A stretch of 64,000 nucleotides of DNA, taken from contig CM057826.1 in the NCBI GenBank assembly GCA_030068075.1, positions 70,157,312-70,221,311 on the forward strand, given 5' to 3'. This document shows positions 25,801-36,426 of this stretch, piece by piece. The DNA is from Paguma larvata. Its lineage: Eukaryota > Chordata > Mammalia > Carnivora > Viverridae. The translations under genes were made by a program, and so were the position numbers. Under the pieces are notes generated by a model that did not search any database, was not told the DNA's origin, and saw nothing but the letters and a program-made list of their open reading frames with translations. The number at the start of each line of letters is the position of its first letter. The first letter of the stretch is position 1.

Positions 25801-26525
25801 TGTGTTTTTAGCTAACCAGGATAGGTTTGTATAGTACATTCTGCCATGATGAAATGTGCGTTACTTTTTTTTATCTACCAGCAAGTTGAAAATTGTTGGG
25901 ACAAGTAGAAATGTGGTTGATGTACACAGTATGATCAAAATATGTATCTTTATTTCCAGGTGTTTTCCTACAGGCACATATGAGAAGTTAGAGAAAAATA
26001 CTTCGGGAATAGGGCATGAAAAAAGGGAGTCACAGGTATATATAAAAGATGAATCAGTTACAAATTAATGTTGATTTGTCATATGCATGGAGCTTTAGAA
26101 AGCAGGGACAAATTGAAAGAGCAATATTTACCAGTTTAGCGAGTTTTACATGTGAGACAAACATGGGAGTAGTTATTAAATACAAATTCAGTAAAAGGTC
26201 GTTTTTAAAGGTATTCTGAGTAGCTATGAATAGTATTATAATCATATTAATAAAATCACAATTCTGTATATTATATAAATCAAAGAGAAATAATTCCCCA
26301 TTTACTCTACATCTAAATTTTATGTACACGTATGATTTTTTTATTTCAGGAGTGGAGATTTTTCTTAAAGATCAGGTAAAGTGACAATGTTGAAGAAAGG
26401 CTGGTACAAACAGTATTACGCAATAATTAATACTGAAGAGGGCAGATTATATGTAAGAAGGAAATATGCTTTGCTCAAAGACATTTATAAGGGAAGGAAT
26501 TAAGTTAGTTTGAAGAAAAATACAT
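22891..26525. other. Unique DNA, nothing recognised
   Basis: A 117-codon minus frame at 23930-24283 lies in a slightly more GC-balanced patch and resembles nothing I know. A T run lies at 25741-25754. No named repeat was recognised. Confidence 0.45.
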
Positions 26526-26542
26526 TGTGTGTGTGTGTGTGT
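26526..26542. repeat. Short (TG)8 microsatellite
   Basis: Alternating TG, 17 bases. Confidence 0.9.
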
Positions 26543-26748
26543 ATGAAATCACTATAGAAATGTGAGAAGTTGGCAAAAGTTGGGAAACAGTTGAACAATA
26601 ATCGTTCCGTGTGTGTGGAATGCATGTATATACTTTTAACTACTATAAAGCTAGGTAGCTAGGTGATAAAGTATCTGCAGAAGTGACAGAACTGGTGCCA
26701 CAGATCAACTTGTTTTTTTTAATGAATATAACTTATTGTCAAATTGGC

Positions 26749-29700
26749 TTACATACAACACCCAGTGGTCATCCTAATAAGTGCCCTCCTCAATGTCCAG
26801 CACCCATTTTCCCTCTCCCCCACCTCCCTATCCACCCTTAGTTTGTTCTCTGTATTTAATAGTCTCTTGTGGTTTGCCTCCTCTCTCTCTATTCCCCCAT
26901 GGTCTTCTGTTAAGTTTCTCAAGATCCACATATGAGTGAAAACATATGATATCTGTCCTTCTCTGACTTTTTTTTCACTCAGCATAATACATTCCAGTTC
27001 CATCCACGTTGCTGAAAATGGCAAGATTTCATTCTCTCTCATTGCCAAATAGTATTTCATTGAATATATAAACCATATCTTCTTTATGCATTCATCAGTT
27101 GATGGACATTTAGGTTGTTTGCATAATTTGGCTATTGTTGAAAGCACTGCCATAAACATTGGGGTACACGTAACACTATGCATCAGCACTCCTGTATCCC
27201 TTGCGTAAATTCCTAGTAGTGCAATTACTGCATCAAAAGGTAGTTCTATTTTTAACTCTTTGAGGAAATTCCACATTGTTTTCCAGAGTGGCTGCACTAG
27301 TTTGCATTCTCACCAATAGTGCGAGAGGGTTCCCGTTTCTCCACATCCTCACCAGCATCTGTAGTTTCCTGATTTATTCATTTTAGCCACTCAGACTGGT
27401 GTGAGGTTGTATCTCAGTGTGGCTTTGATTTGTATTTCTCTGATGATGAGTGATATTGAGCATCTTTTCATGTGTCTGTTGGCCATTTAGATGTCTTCTT
27501 TGGGAAAGTGTCTATTCATGTCCTCTGCCCATTTATTCACTGGATTATTTTTCAGGAGTTGAGTTTGGTAAGATTTTTATAGATTTTGGATACTAGCCCT
27601 TTATCCGATATGTCATTTGCAAATATCTTTTTTGATTCCATTGGTTGCCTTTTAGTTTTGTTGATTGTTTCCTTTGCAGTGCAGAAGCTTTTTATCTTGA
27701 TGAGGTCCCAATAGTTCATTTTTGTTTTTTAATTCCCTTGCCTTTGGAGATGTTTTGAGCAAGAAATTGCTGTGGCTGAGGTCAAAGAGGTCGTTGCCTG
27801 CTTTCTCCTCTAGGGTTTTGATGGTTTCCTGTCTCATATTTAGGTCTTTCATTCATTTTGAGTTTATTCTTGTGTATGGTGTAAGAGGGAACTCTAGTTT
27901 CATTCTTCTGCATGTTGCTGTCCAATTCTCCCAGCACCATTTGCTAAAGAGACTGTCTTTTTCCATTGGATGCTCTTTCCTGCTTTGTCAAAGATTAGTT
28001 GGCCATACATTTGTGGGTCCAGTTCTGGGTTCTCTGTTCTATTCCATTGGTCTATGTGTCTGTTTTTGTGCCAACACCATATTGTCTTAATGATTACAGG
28101 TTTGTAGTAGAGGCTAAAGTCAGGGATTGTGATGCCTCCTGCTTTGATTTTCTTCAATATTACTTTGGCTTTTTGGGGTCTTTTGTGATTCCATACAAAC
28201 TTAGGATTGTTTTTTCTAGCTTTGAGAAGAATGGTACAATTTTGATTGGGATTGCACTGAATGTGCAGATTGCTTTGGGTAGTATTGACATTTTAACAAT
28301 ACTTATTCTTCCAATCCACGAGCATGGAATGTTTTCCATTTCTTTGTATCTTCCTCAGTTTCCTTCATAAGCTTTCTATAGTTTTTAGCATACAGCATCT
28401 TTTACATCTTTCACTAAATTTAGTCCTAGGTACTTTATGGTTCTTTGTGGAATTGTTAATGAGATCAGTTTCTTTATTTCTCTTTCTGTTGCTTCATTAC
28501 TGGTGTATAAAAATGCAACTGATTTCTGTACATTGATTTTGTACTCTGAAACTTTGCTAAATTCATGCATCAGTTCTAGGAGTCTTTTGGTGGAGACTTT
28601 TGGGTTTTCCATGTAGAGTATCATGTCTGAAAGGTGAAAGTTTGACTTCTTTGCCAATTTTGATGCATTTTATTTCATTTTGTGTCTCATTGCTGAGGCT
28701 AGGCCTTCCAACACTATGTGAAACAACAGTGTTGAGAGTGGACATCACTGTCATGTTCCTGACATCAGGGGAAAAGGTCTCAGATTTTCTGCATTTGGAA
28801 TGATATTAGCTGCGGACTTGTCATACATGGATTTTATGATGTTTAAGTATGTTCCTTCTATCCCGACTTTATTGAGGGTTTTTGTTAAGAAAGGGTGTTA
28901 TATTTTGTCAAATGCTTTTTCTATTGACTGGATCATGTGGTTCTTATCCTTTCTTTTGTTCATGTGACGTATCGCATTGATTGATTTGCGAATCTTGAAC
29001 CAGTCCTGCAGCCCAGGAATGAATCCCATTTGATCATGGTGAATAATTCTTTTTATATGTTATTGAATTCAATTTGCTAGTATCTAGATGAGAATTTTTG
29101 CATCCATATTCATCAGGGATATTGGCCTGTAGTTCCCCTTTTTTGTGGGGTCTCTGTCTGGTTTATGAATCAAGGTAATGCTGGCTTTATAGAATGAGTC
29201 TGGAAGTTTTCCTTCCATTTCCATTTTTTGGAACAGCATGAGAAAGATAGGTATTAACTCTGCTTGAAATGTCTGGTAAAATTCCCCAGGGAAGCTATCT
29301 GGTCCAGGACTCTTATTTGTTGTGATATTTTTGATAAATGATTCAATTTCTTCACTTATGGGTCTGTTAAAATTTTCTATTTCTTCCCATTTGAGTTTTG
29401 GTAGTATGTGGGTGTCTTGGAATTTGTCCACTTCCTCTAGGTCCTCTTTATTGGCATAAAATTTTTCACAGTAAATCTGATAATTGGTTGAATTTCTGAG
29501 GGGTTGATTGTGATAAATCCATTTCCGTTAGTGATTTTATCTATTTGTGTCTTATCTCTTTTCTTTTTGAGAATTCTGGCTAGGGGTTTATCAATTTTGT
29601 TTATTTTTTCAAAAAATCCAGCTCTTAGTTTCATTGATCTTCTTCTCTACTACGTGTTTGGATTCTATATTGTTCATTTCTGCTTTGATCTTTATTATTT

Positions 29701-30708
29701 CTCTTATTCTCCTAGGTTTGAGGTTTCTTTGTTGTTCTTCTAGTTCCTTTAGGTGTGCTGTTAGAGTTTGTATTCGGGATTTTTCTTGTTTCTTGAAACA
29801 GGCCTGGGTTGCAATGTATTTTCCTCTTAGGACTACCTTTGCTGCATCCCAAAGGGTTTGGATTGTTGTATTTTCATTTCCATTTCTTTCCATATGTTTT
29901 TTTAATTTCCTGGTTGACCCATTCGCTGTTCAGTAGGATATTCTTTAACTTTCATGCTTTTGGAGCTTTTTCAGACTTTTTCCTGTGGTTGATTTCAAGT
30001 TTCATAGCGTTGTGATCTGAAAGTGTGCATGGTATGATTTCAGTTCTTTTGTATTTATCGAGGGCTGTTTTGTGAACCAGTATGTGATCTTGGAGAATGC
30101 TTCTTGTGCACTTGAGAAGAATGTATATTCTGCTGCTTTTGGATGAAAAGTTCTAAATATAACTGTCAAGTCCATCTGGTCCAGTGTATTGTTCAGGGCC
30201 ATTGTTTCTTTATCGATTTTCTGTCTAGATTATCTGTCCATTGTTCTAAGTGAGTATTAAAGTCCCCTGCAATTACTTCATTCTTACCAATAAGATTGCT
30301 TAAATTTGTGATTAATTGTTTCATATATTTGGGTGCTTCCAAATTCGGTGCATAAACATTTATAATTGCTAGCTCGTTTTGTTGGATAGCCCCTGCAACT
30401 ATTATATAATGCTCTTATTCATCTGTTACAGTCTTTAGTTTAAAATCTAGTTTGTCTGATATAACTATGGCTACTCCAGCTTTCTTTTGACTTCCAGTAG
30501 TAGCATGACAGAAGGTTCACCATCCCCTCACCTTCAATTTAAAAGTGTCCTTAGGTCTAAAATGAGTCTCTTCTAGATAGAAAATAGATGGGTCTTGTTC
30601 TGATACCCTATGTCTTTTGATTGGAGCATTTAGTCCATTTACATTCAGTGTTATTATTGAAAGATATGGGTTTAGAGTCACTGTGTTATCTGTAGGTTTC
30701 ATGCTCAT
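26749..30708 (-). pseudogene. L1 ORF2 (endonuclease-reverse transcriptase), broken
   Basis: Coding starts near 30708. The N-terminal endonuclease holds LSIITLNVNGLNAPIKRHR, with the metal-site Asn, and the EETH segment, with the catalytic Glu, but lacks a few residues between them. Further stretches are the linker (29609-29893), the reverse transcriptase N-part with KSPGPDSFPGEFYQ and GNYRPISLMN (29084-29431), the part after the catalytic site with SEYKINVQKSVAFLYTSN (28385-28657), and the C-terminal region (27900-28157, 27652-27852, 26749-27297). These pieces lie in different frames. The FADD catalytic Asp pair is removed by a small deletion near 28640. Confidence 0.93.
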
Positions 30709-30724
30709 ACTGATGTCTCTGGTC

Positions 30725-31700
30725 CTTTATGGTCTTTGCAGTACTCACAGAGTGTCCCTTAGGATCTCTTGTAGGGTTTGCTTAGCGGTGATGAATTCCT
30801 TCTATTCTGAATGACAGGCTTATTGGATAAAAGATTTTTGGCTGCATATTTTTCCTATTCGTCACATTGAAAATTTCCTGCCACCCTTTTCTGGCCTGCC
30901 AAGTTTCAGTACATAGGTCTGGTACTACCCTTATGTGTCTACCCTTGTAGGTTAGACCCATTTATCCCTGGCTGTTTTGAGAATTCTCCTTTTTGTATTT
31001 TTGCCAGTTTCACCATATGTTGTGCAGAAGATCAATTCAAGTTATATCTGAAGGGAGTTCTCTGTGCTTCCTGAATTTCAGTGTCTGTTTCCTTCCCCAG
31101 ATTGGGGAAGTTTTCAGCTACGATTTGTTCAAATATGCTTTCAGCCCCTTTTTCTCTCTCTTCTTCTTCTGGAACTCCTGTGATACAGATATTGTTCTAT
31201 TACATTGAGTCACTTAGTTGTCTAATTCTCCCCTCATAGTCCAGAATTTTTTAATCTCTCTTTTTCTCAGCTTCATCTTTTTCCATAATATCTTCTATGT
31301 CACCTCTTCTCCCCTCTGCCTCTTCAATTCTGACAGTCACCACTTCTAGTTTATTTTTCACCTCATATACAGCAGTTTTTAATTACCATGTCTCTTTTTT
31401 AGTTCTTTGATCTCTGTAGCAATAGATTCTCTGCTGTCTTCTATGCTTTTTCAAGTCCAGCAATTCATCTTATGATTATTATTCTAAATTATTGTTCAGT
31501 TATGTCGTTTATTTCTGTCTTGAGCAATTCTTTAGCTGTCATTTCCTCCGGGAATTTCTTTTGAGGAAAATTCTTCTGTTTTGTTATTTTGGCTGGTTTC
31601 TGTCCCTTATGTGTTTTATGTCCTGCACCTGTGAGCACTACTGTATTAAAGAGGGGTCACACACTGTCTGCTGCCTGGCCCTTCAGGAGGTGTTTGTTGG
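30725..31700 (-). pseudogene. L1 ORF1 (RNA-binding protein), broken
   Basis: The reversed sequence shows an acidic/basic coiled-coil-like part, then a segment encoding a short IxGVPEEEE-like stretch near 31150, typical of the L1 ORF1 RNA-recognition domain, then the C-terminal domain up to about 30725, just before the ORF2 start. Several stops and frameshifts interrupt it, and no single frame is long. The left boundary of coding is approximate. Confidence 0.8.
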
Positions 31701-33104
31701 AGAGTATTACTTGCTCTCTCTTGTGAGTTTGGTTACTTTATCTCCCTACTCCGAGTGAGGTTTTGAACCCTCCACTAGGTATGCTTCCATTTGTCGAACT
31801 AGTCCTGGAAAGGAAAACAAACAAAAACAGAAAACACACAAAAAAGACCCTCCCCCCCAAAAAAAAAAAAAAACACCCAGAAACACCAGCAACAAGTGAA
31901 CAACAGGGTGAAGGTGGTGCTGATGGAAGAGATCTTATCCCATACGAAGACAGAAATGATAGGTGGGGGAGAAAGAAAGAATAAAAACTGACCAGAGAAA
32001 CTATATGGCTTAATCCAGAGAGAGAGAAAGGAAAATAAAGAATGAGGTGGGGAACATGTATCTAGGGTATGGATTAAATATGTCTGCTTAAACAAACCAA
32101 CATCCAGAGTAACCAGATGAGGAAAGGGAAGAGATAAAAAGGAGAAAAGAAAGGAAGAATATATCTATTTAATAAGAACTGCCTGAGAATTAAATCAGGC
32201 AATGCAACAGAACTGGTCTGGAGGAGGGGCCATCTGATTCTTCGGCGTCAAGCCTGCTCTAGTAGAATGGCAGTTACCAGGCGCTGAGAGGCGTGATTTG
32301 GTGTAGGCAGGTCCTGCCTCCACTGTGGGCCCCACTGTCCATTGTGAAGTTCCCCCTTGTTGGTGATAGGGAGAAAAATGGTAACATCCCAGTCTATCCT
32401 CCACGGACCAGGTTTCCCAAACCACTCAGTTCGAGCAGTCCTCACTGTGCTGCAGGCACAAATGAGGCTGTTTGTCCTGCTCCGCTGACTCTTGTGCCCT
32501 GGTGCTTGGTTGGGATTCAAACTCCCACTCCATGCACCCTGGTACCAGGGAAGCGCTACTTTGCGCAGCCCGAAATACGGTCCCCAGCTGGTGGGCATAG
32601 GCAGATTTTGTCCTGTCCCACAGCACTCCAGGGAGGGAATCACTTTGTCCTATTGCAGACTCGCCCCTGACCTAGACACCCAGCCGGGGGCTGGCTCTCC
32701 TCCTCCCCAGTTTCATGATCTGGGCAGCCACCTGGATCTGGAGAAAGCTCCTCAGTTACAGACTGGCTCTTTCTCCTTCCTGGTCTGTTTTGTTTTTGTT
32801 TTTGTTTTTGTTTTTTTGGCCAGATATAGTCCTATAGCCCTATGCTTCTCCATATGCTTCTCCAGCTGCTCTTTCTCTTCCCTTTGTCTCTCCACAGGAG
32901 GGGATCCCTCCCCTCCATTCATTTTCTCTGTCCCCAGTTCAGTCACGCACCTATGCCCTGTCGGGTTGTCCTGATGGGTCCCTGGAAATAAATGACTGAC
33001 TCTTTTCTTCCCTGACTCTGAGTTCAAAGTCCTTTAGCTTCAACACTGCTTTGTTTGTGAGACAAGGAAACTTCAGATCTCCGCCATGTTGGCCCCTCCT
33101 CCTC
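31700..33104 (-). promoter_or_regulatory. L1 5' UTR with internal promoter region
   Basis: This is the region upstream of ORF1 in the minus-strand L1. It is more GC-rich than the surroundings (about 32.2-32.8 kb) and contains an A/C-rich patch near 31850 and a (TTTTTG)n tract at 32786-32815. In L1s this region holds the internal Pol II promoter. Open frames on both strands here are incidental. Confidence 0.75.
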
Positions 33105-35737
33105 TGTTGTAACGATTTACCCAGTTCATATTGTATTTGAAGATCAGTGCTTGGAATTGTTCATTTTTAGTTGCTCATTGATTAGAATTAAAATAAGTAT
33201 ATAGAAACACTCATGATGGTATTGATAGAAACAGAATCTAATTTGGATCATTATTGGCTTGTTTATTCACATATTTTTATGCTAGTATTTATTAGCAATA
33301 CTTATAATTTGTTTATAAGCTTTATTTTTAAATATTCCTTAAAGAACCTTTATACCCCAAACATAGAATGGGTCTTAATTCTGTCACCAAAATTCTAAAA
33401 GCCATGTCCCCAATCCAGCTATTGTGGCCACAACCTCTATTTAGACTTCTCTTATACCCAAGATTACTGCATTTACAATAGAATAAGAAAAGGGATTTTT
33501 TTTTTTTAGTTTTTAATACAAATGTGCAATATTTACTTTCTATATGCTAGATATCCTTCAAGGAATTAGGGATACATCATTTAACAGAGAAAAATCCTTT
33601 CACTAATAAAACAAAGTTTTTATAGTGTATAAAAGCAAATTAGGTTAATGAGTATCAAGGTAGTACAATATAGGCGATAACTATTCTATTAAAAAAGGAG
33701 CAGTAAAGGGGGATGTGCAGAGTGTGCAGGCGGGAAAGGAGTTGTGATTTCACATAAAAGGCGACTGAAGGTCTCATTGAGAAGTTGTATTTAACAAAAG
33801 ACCTGCTGATGGTGAAGGAGTAATCCAAGCAGATAATTCGGAAAGAACAGTCTAGAAAAAGCAAATAAAAAGGTCTGAGTTCAGAGCTTGCTTGCACATT
33901 CACAGGGCTTCAAGGAGTGCCAAGAAGTCAGTGTTGACTGAAGAGCACTTGTGGAAGGGGGAGTGTGTGAGAGCTTTTGGGATGACTAGACAGATCATGG
34001 AGGAACTGATAGGCTCTTAGAAGACTCGGTTTGACTCTAATTATTCTATTGTTACATAACAAATGACCACAAACTTGGTGGTCAAGTTGGTGTGAGGCAC
34101 TCATTTTGTGACTTCTGTAGGTCATAAGTTCAAGCATTGACATGACTGGGTTCTCTGCTCAGTGTACCCCAGACAAATCCCAGGGTATTGGCCAAGTTCT
34201 GGGGAAGCATCTCTTTACAAGCTCATTCAGGATGGTGACAAATTTTAGTTCTTTGTGATTGTAGGACTGAGGTTATATTTTTTTGGCTGTCATCTGGTGC
34301 TGCTTTCAGCTCATAGAAGTATCCTGAATTCCTTGCCATGTGGTCTCCTACATGTTCAAATCCAGTTGTTGAAATATATCTCCTAACAAATCCCTGTCAT
34401 GCTTAAACTTTTACCAAGAACAACCTGGACCGTTTTAAGAGTTCACCTAAATCAGTGAGGATGCCCACCTTACCGAATTGATTAGAGACCTTTATCACAT
34501 TTGCAAAATCCCTTCGGAGCACTCAGATTAGTATTTGATAGAGTTAATGAGAGAAGAGATTGTGGAAAATATCAGTAACTGAATATTAAAATTAAACAAA
34601 ATATGACTGGAGTACTTTTGTAGACATTGCCAGTGAAGAAAGAATTCAAATCTTCAATAAGTGAAGTGGGGTACAAACAGGCTAATGGCTTGCACTTGAA
34701 AGATGGGGTAGGAAACTAATTGCAAAAGTGGGTGAAATGGTCTGGATATATTAATAAAGAGCAATGAGGAAAGATACTCTATTTTAATCCCCATGGTAAT
34801 ATGGATATAGGAGAGGAAGCACTATCTAGTTAGAAGGGCAGCAGGGATGCAGTGTCCTCAAGAGAGAGCTATGTTCCAGGTAGAGAAAGAAAAAGGAAGG
34901 GAAATTTAGAGACATATTTGAAGATATAAGGAAATATTTTTGAAAGCATGTGAGTTCTAAAGAGATCATAAGAAGAGTTTCAGGAGTTGATAAATAGGGT
35001 CACAAAGGAGAACACCTAGAACTCACAGAGCTATGTGGAAGACAGAGTCCACAGAATGGTAGGTGATTTAGGGTATCTGGGCCTCCTATTGTGGCCCAAA
35101 TGGAGTCAGTGGGCATTGAGATTAATCCTAACATTGCAAAGGCAACACCTGATTGACAAGGCAAAGCGTTAGAAGTAGAATGATAAAAGGGATGGGTATA
35201 ATTGCAAGAGACTGTTACTGATTATATATATATTCAATTTTTTATAGGGGGATTATACATTGGTGATTCTTTGATTTTAGGCTTAGCCATGTGACTTACA
35301 TCCTTTTCCACTATTCCTTGCAGAAAGAATTATATTCTTATCTTGCTTACTTCAGGAGTGGGTATGTGACTTTGGGAAATGAAATGTGGGCAAAAATGAA
35401 CTGTCACTTGTGAATAATCCTTTAAGTGTCACTCTTGGCTTACCAGATTTTTACTTCTGCTATTTCTCTGATAGACAGCTAAATCAACCTGCTCCCCAAA
35501 TCAAGGTGTTGCTGGGCTGAATCATAGCCATCCATGATGGACATGTAGTATTAGATATTAACCTTTGCTGTAAGTCTGGAGTTGTGTTATTGCAGGTTTA
35601 GTGGTCCTGAATGATTGAGTGGTCTTATATTTTCTCAAAGAGTTCTCCAATGGGAATATGAAAATTGGCAAGAGGTGGTCTTATAGAAATATATATATAT
35701 TTCTCCCAACCAGTATTTGTCTTTTTAAAAAATTTAA
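33105..35737. other. Unique or very old repeat-derived DNA
   Basis: No gene is recognisable. Purine-rich stretches (33.7-34.0 and 34.6-35.2 kb) and the segment at 34040-34400 (start: gttacataacaaatgaccac) read like very old interspersed repeats that I cannot assign to a family. Confidence 0.35.
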
Positions 35738-35936
35738 TTTTAACTGGGCTCAGTCGGTTAAGCATCTGACTTCATCTCAGGTTGTGATCTTACAGTTCAT
35801 GAGAATGAGCCCTGCATCTGGCTCTGTGCTGACAGTGCAGGAGCCTCCTTGTGACTTTGTCTCTCTCTCTCTACCCCTTTCCCTGCTCACAGATGCATAT
35901 GTGCTTGCTCACTCGTAAAATAAATTTTAAAAATTG
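35738..35936 (+). mobile_element. CAN-SINE, plus strand, head altered
   Basis: The body starts at 'ctgggctcagtcggttaagc', so about ten bases of the usual head are missing or replaced. 'gctctgtgctgacagtgcag', a CT-rich segment and an A-rich tail follow. No clean target duplication seen. Confidence 0.93.
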
Positions 35937-36202
35937 TGGTTTTTAACGTTTAAAAGTAACTTTTAATATCCACAAATTTGTTCTCATAACCCTGTTTCCA
36001 CACATTCATCAAGTGACCCCTGTTAGAGTTAATTTCTATATACTTCTAGTACTACAGTGATAGTTCCAGTTACAACATTCTGTCAAGTCTTTCAACTCAC
36101 AGGCATGTTACTTTCTACAAATTAAGTGTTATGAGTAGAGAACAATTTTAAGAGAGTAGATTAAGCATTATTAATCAGTTATCAAAAGTATAAAAAAAAA
36201 AA

Positions 36203-36412
36203 GGGGCGCCTGGGTGGCTCAGTCAGTTAAGCGGCTGACTTCAGCTCAGGTCATGATCTCACGGTCTGTGAGTTCGAGCCCCACGTCGGGCTCTGTGCCG
36301 ATGGCTCAGAGCCTGGAGCCTGCTTCAAATTCTGCGTCTGCCTCTCTCTCTTTCTGCCCTTCCCCTGCTCAAGCTCTGTCTCTCAAAAATAAATAAACGT
36401 TAAAAAAAATTT
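36203..36412 (+). mobile_element. CAN-SINE, plus strand, well preserved (young)
   Basis: This is the closest copy to the family sequence in the window. It starts with ggggcgcctgggtggctcag and keeps a Pol III A-box region (about 36214-36225) and B box (gttcgagcc, 36272-36280). The body has 'agcctggagcctgcttc', a CT-rich stretch and the tail 'aataaataaacgttaaaaa'. An exact 14-bp duplication, aaaagtataaaaaa, flanks it at 36184-36197 and 36413-36426. Confidence 0.98.
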
Positions 36413-36426
36413 AAAAGTATAAAAAA

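Larger units (their letters stand above)
26712..33104 (-). mobile_element. Near full-length L1 retrotransposon (LINE-1), minus strand
   Basis: The left edge is a T run (the reversed poly-A tail) at about 26712-26720, then the reversed 3' UTR and ORF2. ORF1 lies at about 30.7-31.7 kb and a 5' UTR at about 31.7-33.1 kb. The right edge (ccgccatgttggcccctcct) is the reverse of an L1 5' start, so the copy is not 5'-truncated. At about 6.4 kb it has the full family length. Both ORFs carry frameshifts and stops. In the reverse transcriptase the catalytic region at about 28621-28650 has lost roughly five bases, which destroys the FADD motif. I did not find a clear target duplication. It was once able to jump and now cannot. 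Confidence 0.96.

Noticed and set aside
27722..28536. Plus-strand frames of 122, 123 and 70 codons, hydrophobic
   Set aside because: They are antisense shadows of the L1 ORF2 on the minus strand.
29504..30015. Plus-strand Phe/Leu-rich frames that look like membrane proteins
   Set aside because: Antisense of A-rich L1 ORF2 DNA gives Phe/Leu-rich frames. No independent evidence.
32200..32760. Possible CpG island or gene promoter
   Set aside because: The GC-rich patch belongs to the L1 5' UTR, and CpG density is modest.
32248..32974. Frames of 125-160 codons on both strands
   Set aside because: They lie in the GC-richer L1 5' UTR, where stops are rare by composition. No known protein resemblance.
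36203..36290. A tRNA gene
   Set aside because: The tRNA-like head with A and B boxes is the promoter part of a CAN-SINE; it has no complete cloverleaf and is followed by the SINE body and tail.
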